A stretch of 64,000 nt of DNA from Thalassovita taeanensis (GTDB lineage: Bacteria > Pseudomonadota > Alphaproteobacteria > Rhodobacterales > Rhodobacteraceae): assembly GCF_900110775.1 (NCBI RefSeq), contig NZ_FOEP01000002.1:124001-188000 (forward strand), written 5' to 3'. Of this stretch, positions 18,232 to 26,852 are shown one piece after another (the first letter of the stretch is position 1; each line of letters starts with the position of its first letter). The notes beneath the pieces are model-generated. The model had not been told where the DNA came from. It searched no databases and saw nothing but the letters and a program-made list of their open reading frames with translations. The position numbers and the translations under genes are program-made.

Positions 18232-19107
18232 TCAGACCTTTTTCGCATAGATTTGGGCGAACAGGCCGTTCGGTCGGGTGACCAGCACGGCAAGCATGAT
18301 GATGTAAGGCGACATCTGGCTGATCCCGCCCGGCAGGTATCGCGCCGCTACCGGCTCGACCACCCCGATCAGGATCCCGCCCAGCAACGCACCCGGCAGG
18401 CTGCCAAAGCCGCCAATAACCGCCGCCGCAAAGGCCTTGATGCCCAGCAAGCCGATGTTGGGGTCAATCGCGCCCTTCGAGGCGTAAAGCACCCCCGCGA
18501 TGGTCGAAACCACCCCCGACAGCCCCCAGATCAACGAGTTGATCCGGTGCACAGGCACCCCGACGATATAGGCCGCCATCTGGTTCTGCGACGCGGCCTG
18601 CGCCGCCAACCCGATCCGGGTAAAGCCGAAGAACACCCACAGCAACAGCGTCAGAAGCGCGGTCACGATGATGGTCACCATGTCCTCGTATCCGATGATG
18701 ATCCCGGCGATCTCCATGTGTTGCCCCGCAAAGGGCGTCTCAAGCACAAGCGGTGAAAAGCCCCAGATCGTTCCGGCTGCGAACCGCAGAACAAAGCCCA
18801 GCGCGATGGTCAGGATCACCAGCGCAAACTGCGGCTGCCCGATGATCTGCCGCACCACCAGACGGTCGATACCATATCCGACCCCGCCCATGATGGCCGC
18901 GGCCAGAATGACCCCCGGAACGAACGCCAGCGCGCCGTAATCCGAATTGACAAGCCCAAGCGCCACAAAGGCGCCCAGCATCATCATGTCACCCTGCGCG
19001 AAGTTCACGCCCTCAGTCGCCTTGTAAATCAGGACGAATCCCAATGCCACAAGCCCATAGATGCAGCCTGACGCCACACCCCCGATTACCAGCTGAATCA
19101 ATTCCAT
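18232..19107 (-). CDS. HAAT ABC transporter permease (LivH-like)
   Basis: A 291-residue inner-membrane permease. The ATG at 19107 follows GGGGAAG and gives the standard LivH beginning ELIQLVIGGVASGCIYGLVA. The family motifs GVNFAQGDMMMLGAF and AAVIGGFGSLPGALLGG are present. It is the first gene of a co-directional unit running down to the acyl-CoA dehydrogenase at 11282 and is transcribed from the promoter at 19265-19293. Confidence 0.92.
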   Translation of the reverse strand: MELIQLVIGGVASGCIYGLVALGFVLIYKATEGVNFAQGDMMMLGAFVALGLVNSDYGALAFVPGVILAAAIMGGVGYGIDRLVVRQIIGQPQFALVILTIALGFVLRFAAGTIWGFSPLVLETPFAGQHMEIAGIIIGYEDMVTIIVTALLTLLLWVFFGFTRIGLAAQAASQNQMAAYIVGVPVHRINSLIWGLSGVVSTIAGVLYASKGAIDPNIGLLGIKAFAAAVIGGFGSLPGALLGGILIGVVEPVAARYLPGGISQMSPYIIMLAVLVTRPNGLFAQIYAKKV

Positions 19108-19255
19108 ATTATATGCTTCCCCGCGCTGAGCCAATTTGCGGCTTCATGCGTGGCGAAAGCTCGCGTGTAAGCGCCCGGAAAAACCGGGGGCGGCCCTCTA
19201 AAGACCGTCTGCTTGACACATCCATGCTGTCTCCTCCCTGACCGTATGAACGCTA

Positions 19256-19284
19256 TTGACTTCAGATAAACACACGTGTTCAAT
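19256..19284 (+). promoter_or_regulatory. Promoter of the TetR/beta-oxidation operon with palindromic operator
   Basis: TTGACT (19256-19261), a 17-base spacer and TTCAAT (19279-19284) form a plausible sigma-70 promoter. The palindrome ACACGTGT (19272-19279) lies within its spacer and also within that of the divergent promoter. A repressor bound there could block both operons; the TetR protein encoded just downstream is the obvious candidate. Confidence 0.5.
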
Positions 19285-19293
19285 TTCTGTCAA
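19265..19293 (-). promoter_or_regulatory. Promoter of the transporter/ligase/dehydrogenase operon
   Basis: On the minus strand TTGACA (19293-19288, a perfect -35) is followed 17 bases later by TTTATC (19270-19265, weak -10). It overlaps the oppositely directed promoter of the TetR gene, and both spacers contain the 8-bp palindrome at 19272-19279. Confidence 0.5.
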
Positions 19294-19313
19294 CAGTGAT
19301 CATGGACCACCTG

Positions 19314-19967
19314 ATGAAAACCGTAAAATCCCGCATTTTGCATGCCGCAATGCGCCTGTTCGCCGAGAAGGGATCGATGCAGATCTCGATCAGCGATCTG
19401 GCGAAAGAAGCGGGGCTGTCGCGTGGAACCATCTATAATAACGTCGAAAATACCGACGAGCTGTTCAGCATGGCTTGCGATGCCGTCTATGTCGAAATGC
19501 GCGAATCTGTCCGGGCCAGCTCTGATGGAATGCATGACCCTGCCGCGCGGCTGTCGGTCATCATCAATCAGGTCATCCGCCGCGTTCACGAGGAAACCGA
19601 CTGGGGACGATTCGTCGCACTCTTCGCCATGAGCGACCCGCGACTGGGCCGGTTCTGGGGCCGTGACCCGGCGGTCTACCTGCTTCAGGGGCTGGAGACC
19701 GGTCGCTTCGAATTCGAACGCGAGCAGATCCATTCGATCACCGGCATGGCCGGGGGCGCGGTTTTTGGCGCGATGTCGCTGGTCCTGAATGGCGTGTGCA
19801 CTTGGCGTCAGTCGGGTTCTGACACTGCCGAACTGATTTTACGCGCCGTTGGCGTTGACCGGGCCGAGGCGCGCAGCCTTGCCACAATTCATTATGCCCC
19901 CCTACCCCGCGTGGATTTTTCCTCGGTGGGTCAGGCGGGCGCAATTCGGGACAAGATCCCAAGCTAA
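19314..19967 (+). CDS. TetR/AcrR-family transcriptional regulator
   Basis: About 217 residues. The N-terminal helix-turn-helix reads [15 protein letters not shown] and [19 protein letters not shown]; the C-terminal half is a ligand domain of no obvious class. In-frame GTG (19296) and ATG (19302) codons lie upstream, but with the promoter ending near 19284 they would leave almost no leader; the ATG at 19314 has GGA seven bases before it. Its position at the head of the thiolase operon, divergent from the importer operon, suggests it represses both until an acyl-CoA intermediate binds. Confidence 0.85.
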   Translation: MKTVKSRILHAAMRLFAEKGSMQISISDLAKEAGLSRGTIYNNVENTDELFSMACDAVYVEMRESVRASSDGMHDPAARLSVIINQVIRRVHEETDWGRFVALFAMSDPRLGRFWGRDPAVYLLQGLETGRFEFEREQIHSITGMAGGAVFGAMSLVLNGVCTWRQSGSDTAELILRAVGVDRAEARSLATIHYAPLPRVDFSSVGQAGAIRDKIPS

Positions 19968-19989
19968 AACCTTCTGGAGGAGGACCCCA

Positions 19990-21198
19990 ATGACCGAAGC
20001 TGCCTTTATCTATGATGCAATCCGAACCCCGCGTTCCAAGGGCAAGACCGATGGCACCCTGAACGAGGTGAAACCCATTAACCTAGTCACCACCCTGCTG
20101 ACCGAAATGCAGCAGCGCCACGATCTGGACACCAGCCGCATCGACGACGTGATGCTGGGCTGCGTCGCCCCGGTGATGGAACAGGGCTCGGTCCTGCCCA
20201 AGGTCGCCCTGCAAAAGGCGGGTTGGCACCAAAGCGTTGCGGGCGCGCAAGTGAACCGCTTCTGCGCTTCTGGTTTGGATACATTCAACACCGCCGCCGC
20301 CAAGATCGCCTCGGGGTGGGAGGATATGGTCTGCGCCGGCGGCTATGAAAGCATGAGCCGCGTGCCGATGGGCGCCGACGGTGGCCCGTTTGCCGAAGAC
20401 CCCGAAACCTCGATCGCGACCGGTTTCGTGCCGCAGGGCATCGGCGCTGACCTGATCGCCACCATCGAAGGCTGGAGCCGCGATGACGTCGACGCCTTCG
20501 CCATGGAATCGCAGAAGCGCGCGGCCCATGCCCGCGATTCCGGCTGGTTCGACCGCTCGGTCGTGGCAGTGCGCGACGAAAACGGTGTTGTGATCCTCGA
20601 GCGTGACGATTTCATCAAACCCGGCACCGACATGCAGAAACTGGCCGCCCTCAAGCCCAGCTTCACCATGCCCGGCGCGATGGGCTTTGATGCGGTGGCA
20701 CTGGCGAAATACCCCAATGTCGAGCGTATCAACCACGTCCACACCCCCGGCAACAGCTCTGGCATCGTCGATGGCGCCTCGCTGATCCTGCTGGGCAACG
20801 AAAAAACCGGCAAAGAGCTTGGCCTCACGCCGCGTGGCCGCGTCGTATCCGTCGCGCTGACCTCGACCGATCCGACCATCATGCTGACCGGCCCCGGCCC
20901 GGCGTCGCTCAAGGCGCTGGCCAAGGCGGGCCTGACCATCGACGACATCGACCTTGTCGAAATCAACGAGGCCTTCGCCTCGGTCGCCCTGCGCCTGCAA
21001 CGCGACCTTGATGTGCCCGACGAGAAGCTCAACGTCGTCGGCGGCGCCATCGCCATGGGTCACCCGCTGGGGGCCACCGGCGGCATGCTGGTCAGCACCA
21101 TGCTGGACGAATTGGAGCGGCGCAATCTGAAACGCGCCCTTATGTGCATGTGCGTCGGTGGCGGCATGGGCATCGCCAGCATCATTGAACGCGTCTGA
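19990..21198 (+). CDS. Acetyl-CoA acyltransferase (3-ketoacyl-CoA thiolase)
   Basis: A 402-residue thiolase started at the ATG at 19990 behind GGAGGAGG. The acyl-accepting cysteine is Cys92 (NRFCASGLD), followed by NEAFA, His358 (GHPLGATGG) and the second cysteine Cys388 (CMCVGGGMG). It cleaves 3-ketoacyl-CoA with CoA to release acetyl-CoA, or propionyl-CoA from methyl-branched chains. The gene lies 22 bases after the regulator and 14 bases before the FadJ-like gene, forming a beta-oxidation operon. Confidence 0.95.
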   Translation: MTEAAFIYDAIRTPRSKGKTDGTLNEVKPINLVTTLLTEMQQRHDLDTSRIDDVMLGCVAPVMEQGSVLPKVALQKAGWHQSVAGAQVNRFCASGLDTFNTAAAKIASGWEDMVCAGGYESMSRVPMGADGGPFAEDPETSIATGFVPQGIGADLIATIEGWSRDDVDAFAMESQKRAAHARDSGWFDRSVVAVRDENGVVILERDDFIKPGTDMQKLAALKPSFTMPGAMGFDAVALAKYPNVERINHVHTPGNSSGIVDGASLILLGNEKTGKELGLTPRGRVVSVALTSTDPTIMLTGPGPASLKALAKAGLTIDDIDLVEINEAFASVALRLQRDLDVPDEKLNVVGGAIAMGHPLGATGGMLVSTMLDELERRNLKRALMCMCVGGGMGIASIIERV

Positions 21199-21212
21199 GG
21201 GGAGACAGACAA

Positions 21213-23360
21213 ATGACCGATTTTATTTATGAAAAAGACGCCGACGGCATCGTGACCATCACCCTCGATATGCAGGGCCAGTCCGCCAACACCATGAACG
21301 ACCGCTACGTGCCCGGCATGAACGACGCGATCGCCAAATTGCGCGCCGAAGACGGGCTGACCGGCGTGATCTTCGCCTCGGCCAAGAAAACCTTCTTTGC
21401 GGGCGGCGATCTGGGGCTGATCCTGGCGATCGAAAAATCCGACGCCGAAACCATGCGCTATATCGAAGGGAACAAGTTCCCGTTCCGCGATCTTGAAAAG
21501 CTGCCGGTTCCGGTCGTTGCCGCGATCAACGGCGCGGCCCTTGGCGGCGGATACGAGCTGTGCCTTGCCTGCAACCACCGCATTGTGGTCGATGACCCCA
21601 AGGCCATCGTCGGCCTGCCCGAGGTGACGCTGGGCCTGCTGCCCGGTGCCGGTGGCGTGGTCCGCCTGACCGCCCTGCTGGGTCTGGAAAAGGCGCTGCC
21701 CTACCTGACCGAAGGCAAACCGGCCAAGCCGCAAGTCGCGCTTGCCGCTGGCATGGTTGATGAAGTCGTCGCCACCCGCGACGACCTGATCCCCGCCGCC
21801 AAGGCATGGATCAAGGCCAACCCCGACCAACACGCGCAGCCTTGGGATCAAAAAGGCTTCCGCTATCCGGGGGGTGATGCGCTCAGCCCCAAGGTCCGCC
21901 AGATCGCGGTCGCCTCTCCGGCGATCCTGTATCAGAAAACCCGTGGCCTGATGCCTGCGCCTGCGAAAATCCTCGACATTGCCGTCAACTCGATGCGCAT
22001 GGGCTTTGACGCCGCACTGCGCAACGAAAGCCGGGGCATCTGCGCGCTGGTCACCACGCCCGAGTGCAAGGCCGCCATCACCACCTTCTTCTTTGGCATG
22101 CAGGCGATCAAAGGCGGCAAGGTCCGCCCCGAAGGCCCGCATTGGAAAGCCACGAAAGCCGCCGTTCTGGGCGCGGGCATGATGGGCAGCGGCATCGCGT
22201 GGGCACATGCCAACGCCGCCCTGCCGACCGTGCTGAAAGACATGGAAATGGACAAGGCCGAAAAGGGCAAATCCTATACCGCCACGCTGGCCGACAAGGC
22301 GATCAAACGCGGCCGCATGACGGACGACAAGAAAACCGCCCTGCTGTCGCAGATCACACCGGCAACGGATGATACCGCGTTTGAAGGCGCCGACATCATC
22401 ATCGAAGCCGTGTTCGAAGACATCGCGCTGAAGGAAAAGGTCATTCCCGAAAGCTTCAAAATGCTGGCGCCGGACGGGATTTACGGCTCCAACACCTCGA
22501 CCCTGCCGATCTCGATTCTGGCAAAAGCCTGCCCCGACCCGACCCGCTTCATCGGGCTGCATTTCTTCAGCCCCGTCGACAAGATGAAGGTGGTGGAGAT
22601 CATCCTTGGCGAACAGACCTCCGAGGAGACCCTGCGCAAAGCGTATGATTACGTGCAGCAGATCGGCTATATGCCCATCGTGGTGAATGACAGCCGTGGC
22701 TTCTTCACCAGCCGCGTGTTCGGCACCTTCATGGACGAAGGTCTGGCGCTGATGATCGACGGCATGTCACCCGTCGCGATCGAGCGCGCCGCATGGTTGG
22801 CCGGTATGCCAGTCGGCCCGCTGGCGGTGCACGACGAGGTCTCGATGGTTCTGACCCAGAAGGTGCGCAAGACCCACAAGGATCTTGATGCGCGGCTGGG
22901 CACCGATGCGGGCTTTGGCGCGCATAACACCGCCTCGGCCACCGTTTCCGACGCGATGATCGAACAGGGGCGCGGCGGGCGTCACTATGGCGGCGGCTTC
23001 TATGACTATACTGCGGATGGTTCGAAATCGCTGTGGTCCGGTCTGGCGCAGTTCGCCAAGGGCAACGCCGAAATCCCGATGCAGGACGCGATTGATCGCC
23101 TGCTGTATCGCCAAGCCATCGAAACCCTGCGCTGCCTGAACGAAGGCGTGTTGCGGACCGAGGTCGAAGCCAACCTTGGTGGCATCTTCGCCATCGGCTT
23201 TCCGGCCCACACCGGGGGGGCGATCCAGTTCATCCGTGGCATCGGCGTCGATACATTCGCCGCGCGCGCGGCGGAACTGGCCGACAAATACGGCGAGCGT
23301 TTTACCCTTGCCCCGTCGGCCTATGACATCCTGCGCACAAGCACGGCGAAAGCAGCGTGA
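21213..23360 (+). CDS. Bifunctional enoyl-CoA hydratase / 3-hydroxyacyl-CoA dehydrogenase (FadJ/FadB-like)
   Basis: A 715-residue fusion. The N-terminal crotonase domain (about 1-190) has the oxyanion-hole segments FFAGGDLGLI and NGAALGGGYEL and the LPEVTLGLLPGAGG loop. The NAD-binding 3-hydroxyacyl-CoA dehydrogenase domain starts near residue 310 with AAVLGAGMMGSGIAW and includes GLHFFSPVDKMKVVEI; a C-terminal dimerisation domain follows. It hydrates the enoyl-CoA and oxidises the product to 3-ketoacyl-CoA for the thiolase encoded just upstream. The ATG follows GGGGAGA. Confidence 0.95.
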   Translation: MTDFIYEKDADGIVTITLDMQGQSANTMNDRYVPGMNDAIAKLRAEDGLTGVIFASAKKTFFAGGDLGLILAIEKSDAETMRYIEGNKFPFRDLEKLPVPVVAAINGAALGGGYELCLACNHRIVVDDPKAIVGLPEVTLGLLPGAGGVVRLTALLGLEKALPYLTEGKPAKPQVALAAGMVDEVVATRDDLIPAAKAWIKANPDQHAQPWDQKGFRYPGGDALSPKVRQIAVASPAILYQKTRGLMPAPAKILDIAVNSMRMGFDAALRNESRGICALVTTPECKAAITTFFFGMQAIKGGKVRPEGPHWKATKAAVLGAGMMGSGIAWAHANAALPTVLKDMEMDKAEKGKSYTATLADKAIKRGRMTDDKKTALLSQITPATDDTAFEGADIIIEAVFEDIALKEKVIPESFKMLAPDGIYGSNTSTLPISILAKACPDPTRFIGLHFFSPVDKMKVVEIILGEQTSEETLRKAYDYVQQIGYMPIVVNDSRGFFTSRVFGTFMDEGLALMIDGMSPVAIERAAWLAGMPVGPLAVHDEVSMVLTQKVRKTHKDLDARLGTDAGFGAHNTASATVSDAMIEQGRGGRHYGGGFYDYTADGSKSLWSGLAQFAKGNAEIPMQDAIDRLLYRQAIETLRCLNEGVLRTEVEANLGGIFAIGFPAHTGGAIQFIRGIGVDTFAARAAELADKYGERFTLAPSAYDILRTSTAKAA

Positions 23361-24484
23361 GCGGGCCCCTTTCCGGCCTGAAAGTGGTCGAGATGGCAGG
23401 CCTTGGCCCTGCCCCGCTTGCGGGGCAGTTCCTTGCCGATCTTGGCGCCGAGGTCACGCTGATCACCCGCAAATCCGGCCCCGCCGATCCCACGGATGTC
23501 AACAACCGTGGCAAACGCTCGGTGGCGCTGAACCTCAAACACCCCGACGGGATCGCGGCCGCCATGCGGCTGCTCGAACACGCCGATATCCTGATCGAAG
23601 GCTTCCGCCCCGGCGTGATGGAACGGATGGGCCTCGGCCCCTCCGACTGCCACGCCCGCAATCCGGCCCTGATCTATGGTCGCATGACCGGCTGGGGCCA
23701 AACCGGCCCGATGTCGCAAATGGCGGGGCATGATATCAACTATCTGGGCCTGACCGGCGTGCTGAACGCCATCGGCAAACGCGACATGCCGCCGATCCCT
23801 CCGCTGAATCTGGGCGCGGATTATGGCGGCGGCACGATGTTCCTGCTGCTGGGCCTGCTGTCCGCGCTCTATGAACGCCAGACCTCGGGCAAGGGTCAGG
23901 TGATCGACGCCGCCATGGTCGATGGCGCGCCTGCCCTTCTGGCGATGATCCACGCAATGATCGCGCGCGGCAGCTGGAGCGAAACCCGCGAGAGCAACAT
24001 GCTTGACGGCGGTGCCCCCTACTATCGCAGCTATGAATGCGCCGATGGCAAATATGTTTCGGTCGGGCCGCTGGAACCGCAATTCTTCGCCCAGCTGGTG
24101 CAGATCGCGGGGCTGCCCGACGACCACAAGACCAACCAGACCGACGCGACCACCTGGCCCGACCGCCATGTTCTGTACGAGCAGGTGTTCAAACAGAAAA
24201 CCCGCGACGAATGGACCGCGCTGTTCGACGGAACCGACGCCTGCGTCGCCCCCGTTCTGAGCTGGAGCGAAGCGCCCGAACATCCGCATATGAAAGCGCG
24301 CGGCATCTATACCCAGGTGGACGGCGTGACCCAGATCACCCCCGCCCCCCGGTTCGACCGCACGCCCACCGCCGCACCGGGCCGACCACCCGCCCCCGGC
24401 ACCGATACCGACAGCGCATTGGCGCAACTCGGCTATAGCCCCGAAACGCTGGCCCGCCTGCGCGCCGCCGGTGTTCTGACGTGA
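23357..24484 (+). CDS. Alpha-methylacyl-CoA racemase (class III CoA-transferase fold)
   Basis: A 375-residue CaiB/BaiF-fold protein. Residues AGHDINYLGLTG (His125) and NLGADYGGG (Asp155) match the catalytic His/Asp pair of alpha-methylacyl-CoA racemases (His126/Asp156 in the mycobacterial enzyme) better than the single aspartate of CoA-transferases. Racemases invert 2-methyl groups so that branched acyl-CoAs can enter beta-oxidation. The GTG start overlaps the FadJ-like stop (GTGA). Its place inside the operon suggests the pathway handles methyl-branched or sterol-type side chains. Confidence 0.85.
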   Translation: MSGPLSGLKVVEMAGLGPAPLAGQFLADLGAEVTLITRKSGPADPTDVNNRGKRSVALNLKHPDGIAAAMRLLEHADILIEGFRPGVMERMGLGPSDCHARNPALIYGRMTGWGQTGPMSQMAGHDINYLGLTGVLNAIGKRDMPPIPPLNLGADYGGGTMFLLLGLLSALYERQTSGKGQVIDAAMVDGAPALLAMIHAMIARGSWSETRESNMLDGGAPYYRSYECADGKYVSVGPLEPQFFAQLVQIAGLPDDHKTNQTDATTWPDRHVLYEQVFKQKTRDEWTALFDGTDACVAPVLSWSEAPEHPHMKARGIYTQVDGVTQITPAPRFDRTPTAAPGRPPAPGTDTDSALAQLGYSPETLARLRAAGVLT

Positions 24485-24500
24485 CGAAGGAGAAAGCCGC

Positions 24501-25271
24501 ATGACCGACGTGCTCAAGATCGAAAAGACAGGGGCGATCGCAACCATCACCCTGAACCGCCCCGAAGCCTTCAACGCCTTCGACGCGGCACTGCGCACCG
24601 CGCTGAAAAACGCCGTGGCCGACATCAACGAAGACGACGCTGTGCGCGTCGTGATCCTCAAGGGCGAAGGCCGCGGCTTTTGCGCCGGCGCCGACCTTAA
24701 AGGCGGGCTGGGCGGGTCCATCGAACACCTGCTCGAATCCGAATTCCGCCCCTCGCTGATCGGGATCGCCCATTCCCCGAAGATCTGGATCGCTCAGGTG
24801 CATGGCTCTGCCGCTGGTATCGGCGCGGCCTATGCCATGTGCTGCGACATGGTCGTGATGGCCGATACTGCCTCGCTCTATATGGCGTTCGCGTCGATCG
24901 CGCTGATCCCCGATGGCGGCAACACCTGGTTGCTGCTCAAGGCGATGGGATATCACCGCGCACTTCAAACCATCCTCGAGGGCAAGAAGATCACGGCGCA
25001 GCAATGCCTTGATCACGGCCTGATCAATCAGATCGCCTCCGACGATCAGCTCGAGGCCGAAACTCAGGCCCTTGCCGCCCGGATCGCAAACACCGCCCCG
25101 CTGGCCGCCGCTGCCGCCAAACGCCTGCTGCGCAAGGTCGGCGAGGGCAGTTTCGGCGATGCCTTCAGCGCCGAGGCACAGGAACAGGGCAAACTGGTCA
25201 AAAGCGCCGACTTCCGCGAAGGTGTGTCCGCCTTCATCGAAAAACGCAAACCGGTCTTTACCGGCGCATAA
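24501..25271 (+). CDS. Enoyl-CoA hydratase/isomerase family protein
   Basis: A 256-residue crotonase-fold protein. It has ITLNRPEAFNAFD near the start, the oxyanion segment GRGFCAGADLKGG and the second glycine loop GSAAGIGAAYAMCCD. Hydratase glutamates are not unambiguous, so it may be a hydratase or an isomerase. A second crotonase beside the FadJ-like fusion suggests a specialised step, for example double-bond isomerisation. The ATG has GAAGGAGA nine bases upstream. Confidence 0.88.
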   Translation: MTDVLKIEKTGAIATITLNRPEAFNAFDAALRTALKNAVADINEDDAVRVVILKGEGRGFCAGADLKGGLGGSIEHLLESEFRPSLIGIAHSPKIWIAQVHGSAAGIGAAYAMCCDMVVMADTASLYMAFASIALIPDGGNTWLLLKAMGYHRALQTILEGKKITAQQCLDHGLINQIASDDQLEAETQALAARIANTAPLAAAAAKRLLRKVGEGSFGDAFSAEAQEQGKLVKSADFREGVSAFIEKRKPVFTGA

Positions 25272-25286
25272 CCCAAGGAGCGCCAC

Positions 25287-26273
25287 ATGGCCCTGCCCCC
25301 CATTCTGCAAAACCTGAAACTTCCGCTGATCGGAAGCCCGCTTTTCATCATCTCCAACCCCGATCTGGTCATCGCCCAGTGCAAGGCCGGGATCGTTGGC
25401 TCTTTCCCCGCGCTGAACGCGCGCGAAAATGACGGCGACCCGATCCTGCTGGATCAATGGCTGACCCGCATCACCGAAGAGCTGGACCGCTACAATCAGG
25501 CCAACCCCGACAGCCCCGCCGCGCCCTATGCGGTGAACCAGATCGTGCACCGCTCCAACGCGCGGCTGGAACGCGATATCGAGATTTGCGTGAAACACAA
25601 AGTGCCGGTCTGGATCACCTCGCTGGGCGCGCGGGCCGAGGTCAACGAGGCCGCACATTCCTGCGGCGGCATCACCCTGCACGATGTGATCAACGACCGC
25701 TTCGCCCATAAGGCAATCGAAAAAGGCGCCGACGGGCTGATCGCCGTATCGGCCGGGGCGGGCGGCCACGCGGGTGCGCTGTCACCACTGGCGCTGGTGC
25801 AGGAAATCCGCGCGTGGTTCGAGGGGCCTGTGTTCCTGTCCGGCTCGATTGCCACCGGCGACAGCCTGCTGGCGGCGCAGGCAATGGGCGCGGATGGCGG
25901 CTATATGGGCTCGGCCTTTATCGCCACCACCGAAGCGAACGCGGCAGAGGCGTACAAGCAGATGATCGTCGACAGCGGCGCCTCTGACATCGTCTATTCC
26001 GACCTGTTCACCGGGGTGTGGGGCAATTACCTGAAACCTTCCGTTGCGGCGGCAGGCATGGACCCGGACAATCTGGAACGCTCGGACCCGTCGAAGATGG
26101 ATTTCGGCTCGGGCAGCTCCAAGCCGAAAAGCTGGAAAGAAATCTGGGGCTCGGGTCAGGGCATTGGTGCCGTGAAAGAAGTGGTGCCCGCCGCCGACCT
26201 GATCGCCCGCATCACCCGCGAATATCATGCGGCGTTCGACCGTTTGTCCGGTCAGGTCAGCCACTACCGCTGA
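25287..26273 (+). CDS. Nitronate monooxygenase (2-nitropropane dioxygenase) family protein
   Basis: A 328-residue FMN-dependent TIM-barrel protein. The N-terminal region IGSPLFIISNPDLVIAQCKA and the phosphate-binding DGLIAVSAGAGGHAG and SGSIATGDSLLAAQAMGADG are family features. Characterised members oxidise alkyl nitronates; many relatives in fatty-acid operons have unknown substrates or may be enoyl reductase-like. It is the last gene of the beta-oxidation operon, followed at once by a strong hairpin terminator. Confidence 0.85.
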   Translation: MALPPILQNLKLPLIGSPLFIISNPDLVIAQCKAGIVGSFPALNARENDGDPILLDQWLTRITEELDRYNQANPDSPAAPYAVNQIVHRSNARLERDIEICVKHKVPVWITSLGARAEVNEAAHSCGGITLHDVINDRFAHKAIEKGADGLIAVSAGAGGHAGALSPLALVQEIRAWFEGPVFLSGSIATGDSLLAAQAMGADGGYMGSAFIATTEANAAEAYKQMIVDSGASDIVYSDLFTGVWGNYLKPSVAAAGMDPDNLERSDPSKMDFGSGSSKPKSWKEIWGSGQGIGAVKEVVPAADLIARITREYHAAFDRLSGQVSHYR

Positions 26274-26281
26274 GGGGACAT

Positions 26282-26323
26282 TGATCCGCCCGTGCGCACC
26301 TGCCGCGGGCGGATCACATTTTG
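26282..26323 (+). terminator. Strong terminator of the beta-oxidation operon
   Basis: TGATCCGCCCG and CGGGCGGATCA form a perfect 11-bp stem around a 13-base loop (26282-26316), followed by CATTTTG. This lies nine bases after the nitronate monooxygenase stop. Confidence 0.75.
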
Positions 26324-26397
26324 CGGGCCGGGCTTTTGAGTATTTTGGTCAGAAAGAAACAGCAGGGCAGCCCTGTGGCTTGGATCAGCGCGCGGTA

Positions 26398-26430
26398 TGC
26401 ATCGGGTGTGCATGGTATGTGCATGTAATG
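26398..26430. repeat. Three imperfect 11-bp tandem repeats
   Basis: TGCATCGGGTG, TGCATGGTATG and TGCATGTAATG follow one another without gaps, ten bases before the cueR stop on the other strand. The unit length is close to one helical turn. No function is apparent. Confidence 0.5.
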
Positions 26431-26440
26431 TGAGCGGCGA

Positions 26441-26836
26441 TCACGACGCCGAAGGGGCTGCCAGATCGGCCAGGATCGGACAGTCGGGCCGGTCATCCCC
26501 GGCGCAGGCCGACACCAGCGTCGCCAGCGTTTCACGCATCTGGTTCAGCTCCTTGAGCTTGCTGTCGATCCGCTCAAGGTGCTGCCGTGCCACCTGTTTC
26601 ACATCCGCGCTGGCGCGGCCACGATCCTCGTAAAGCGCCAGCAGGGTGCGGCAATCCTCGATCGAGAACCCCAAGTGCCGCGCCCGCCCCAGAAAGGCCA
26701 GCTTGTGCAGATCGCGGTCGCGGAACCGGCGGTAGCCGTTGTCGCCGCGCTGAGGCTGGATCAGGCCGATATCCTCGTAGTAGCGGATGGTTTTTGCAGG
26801 CAGGCCCGACAGCCGGGAGACATCGCCGATATTCAT
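26441..26836 (-). CDS. cueR: Copper-responsive MerR-family regulator CueR
   Basis: A 131-residue MerR regulator. The winged helix-turn-helix reads NIGDVSRLSGLPAKTIRYYE; a dimerisation helix follows; and the metal loop CAGDDRPDC places Cys111 and Cys119 seven residues apart, as in copper/silver sensors. It activates its targets by untwisting promoters with 19-bp spacers, exactly the geometry found upstream of copA and copZ here. It lies 16 bases downstream of copA on the same strand, so it is probably co-transcribed. Its ATG follows AAGGAA. Confidence 0.93.
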   Translation of the reverse strand: MNIGDVSRLSGLPAKTIRYYEDIGLIQPQRGDNGYRRFRDRDLHKLAFLGRARHLGFSIEDCRTLLALYEDRGRASADVKQVARQHLERIDSKLKELNQMRETLATLVSACAGDDRPDCPILADLAAPSAS

Positions 26837-26852
26837 GTTTTTTCCTTTATTA

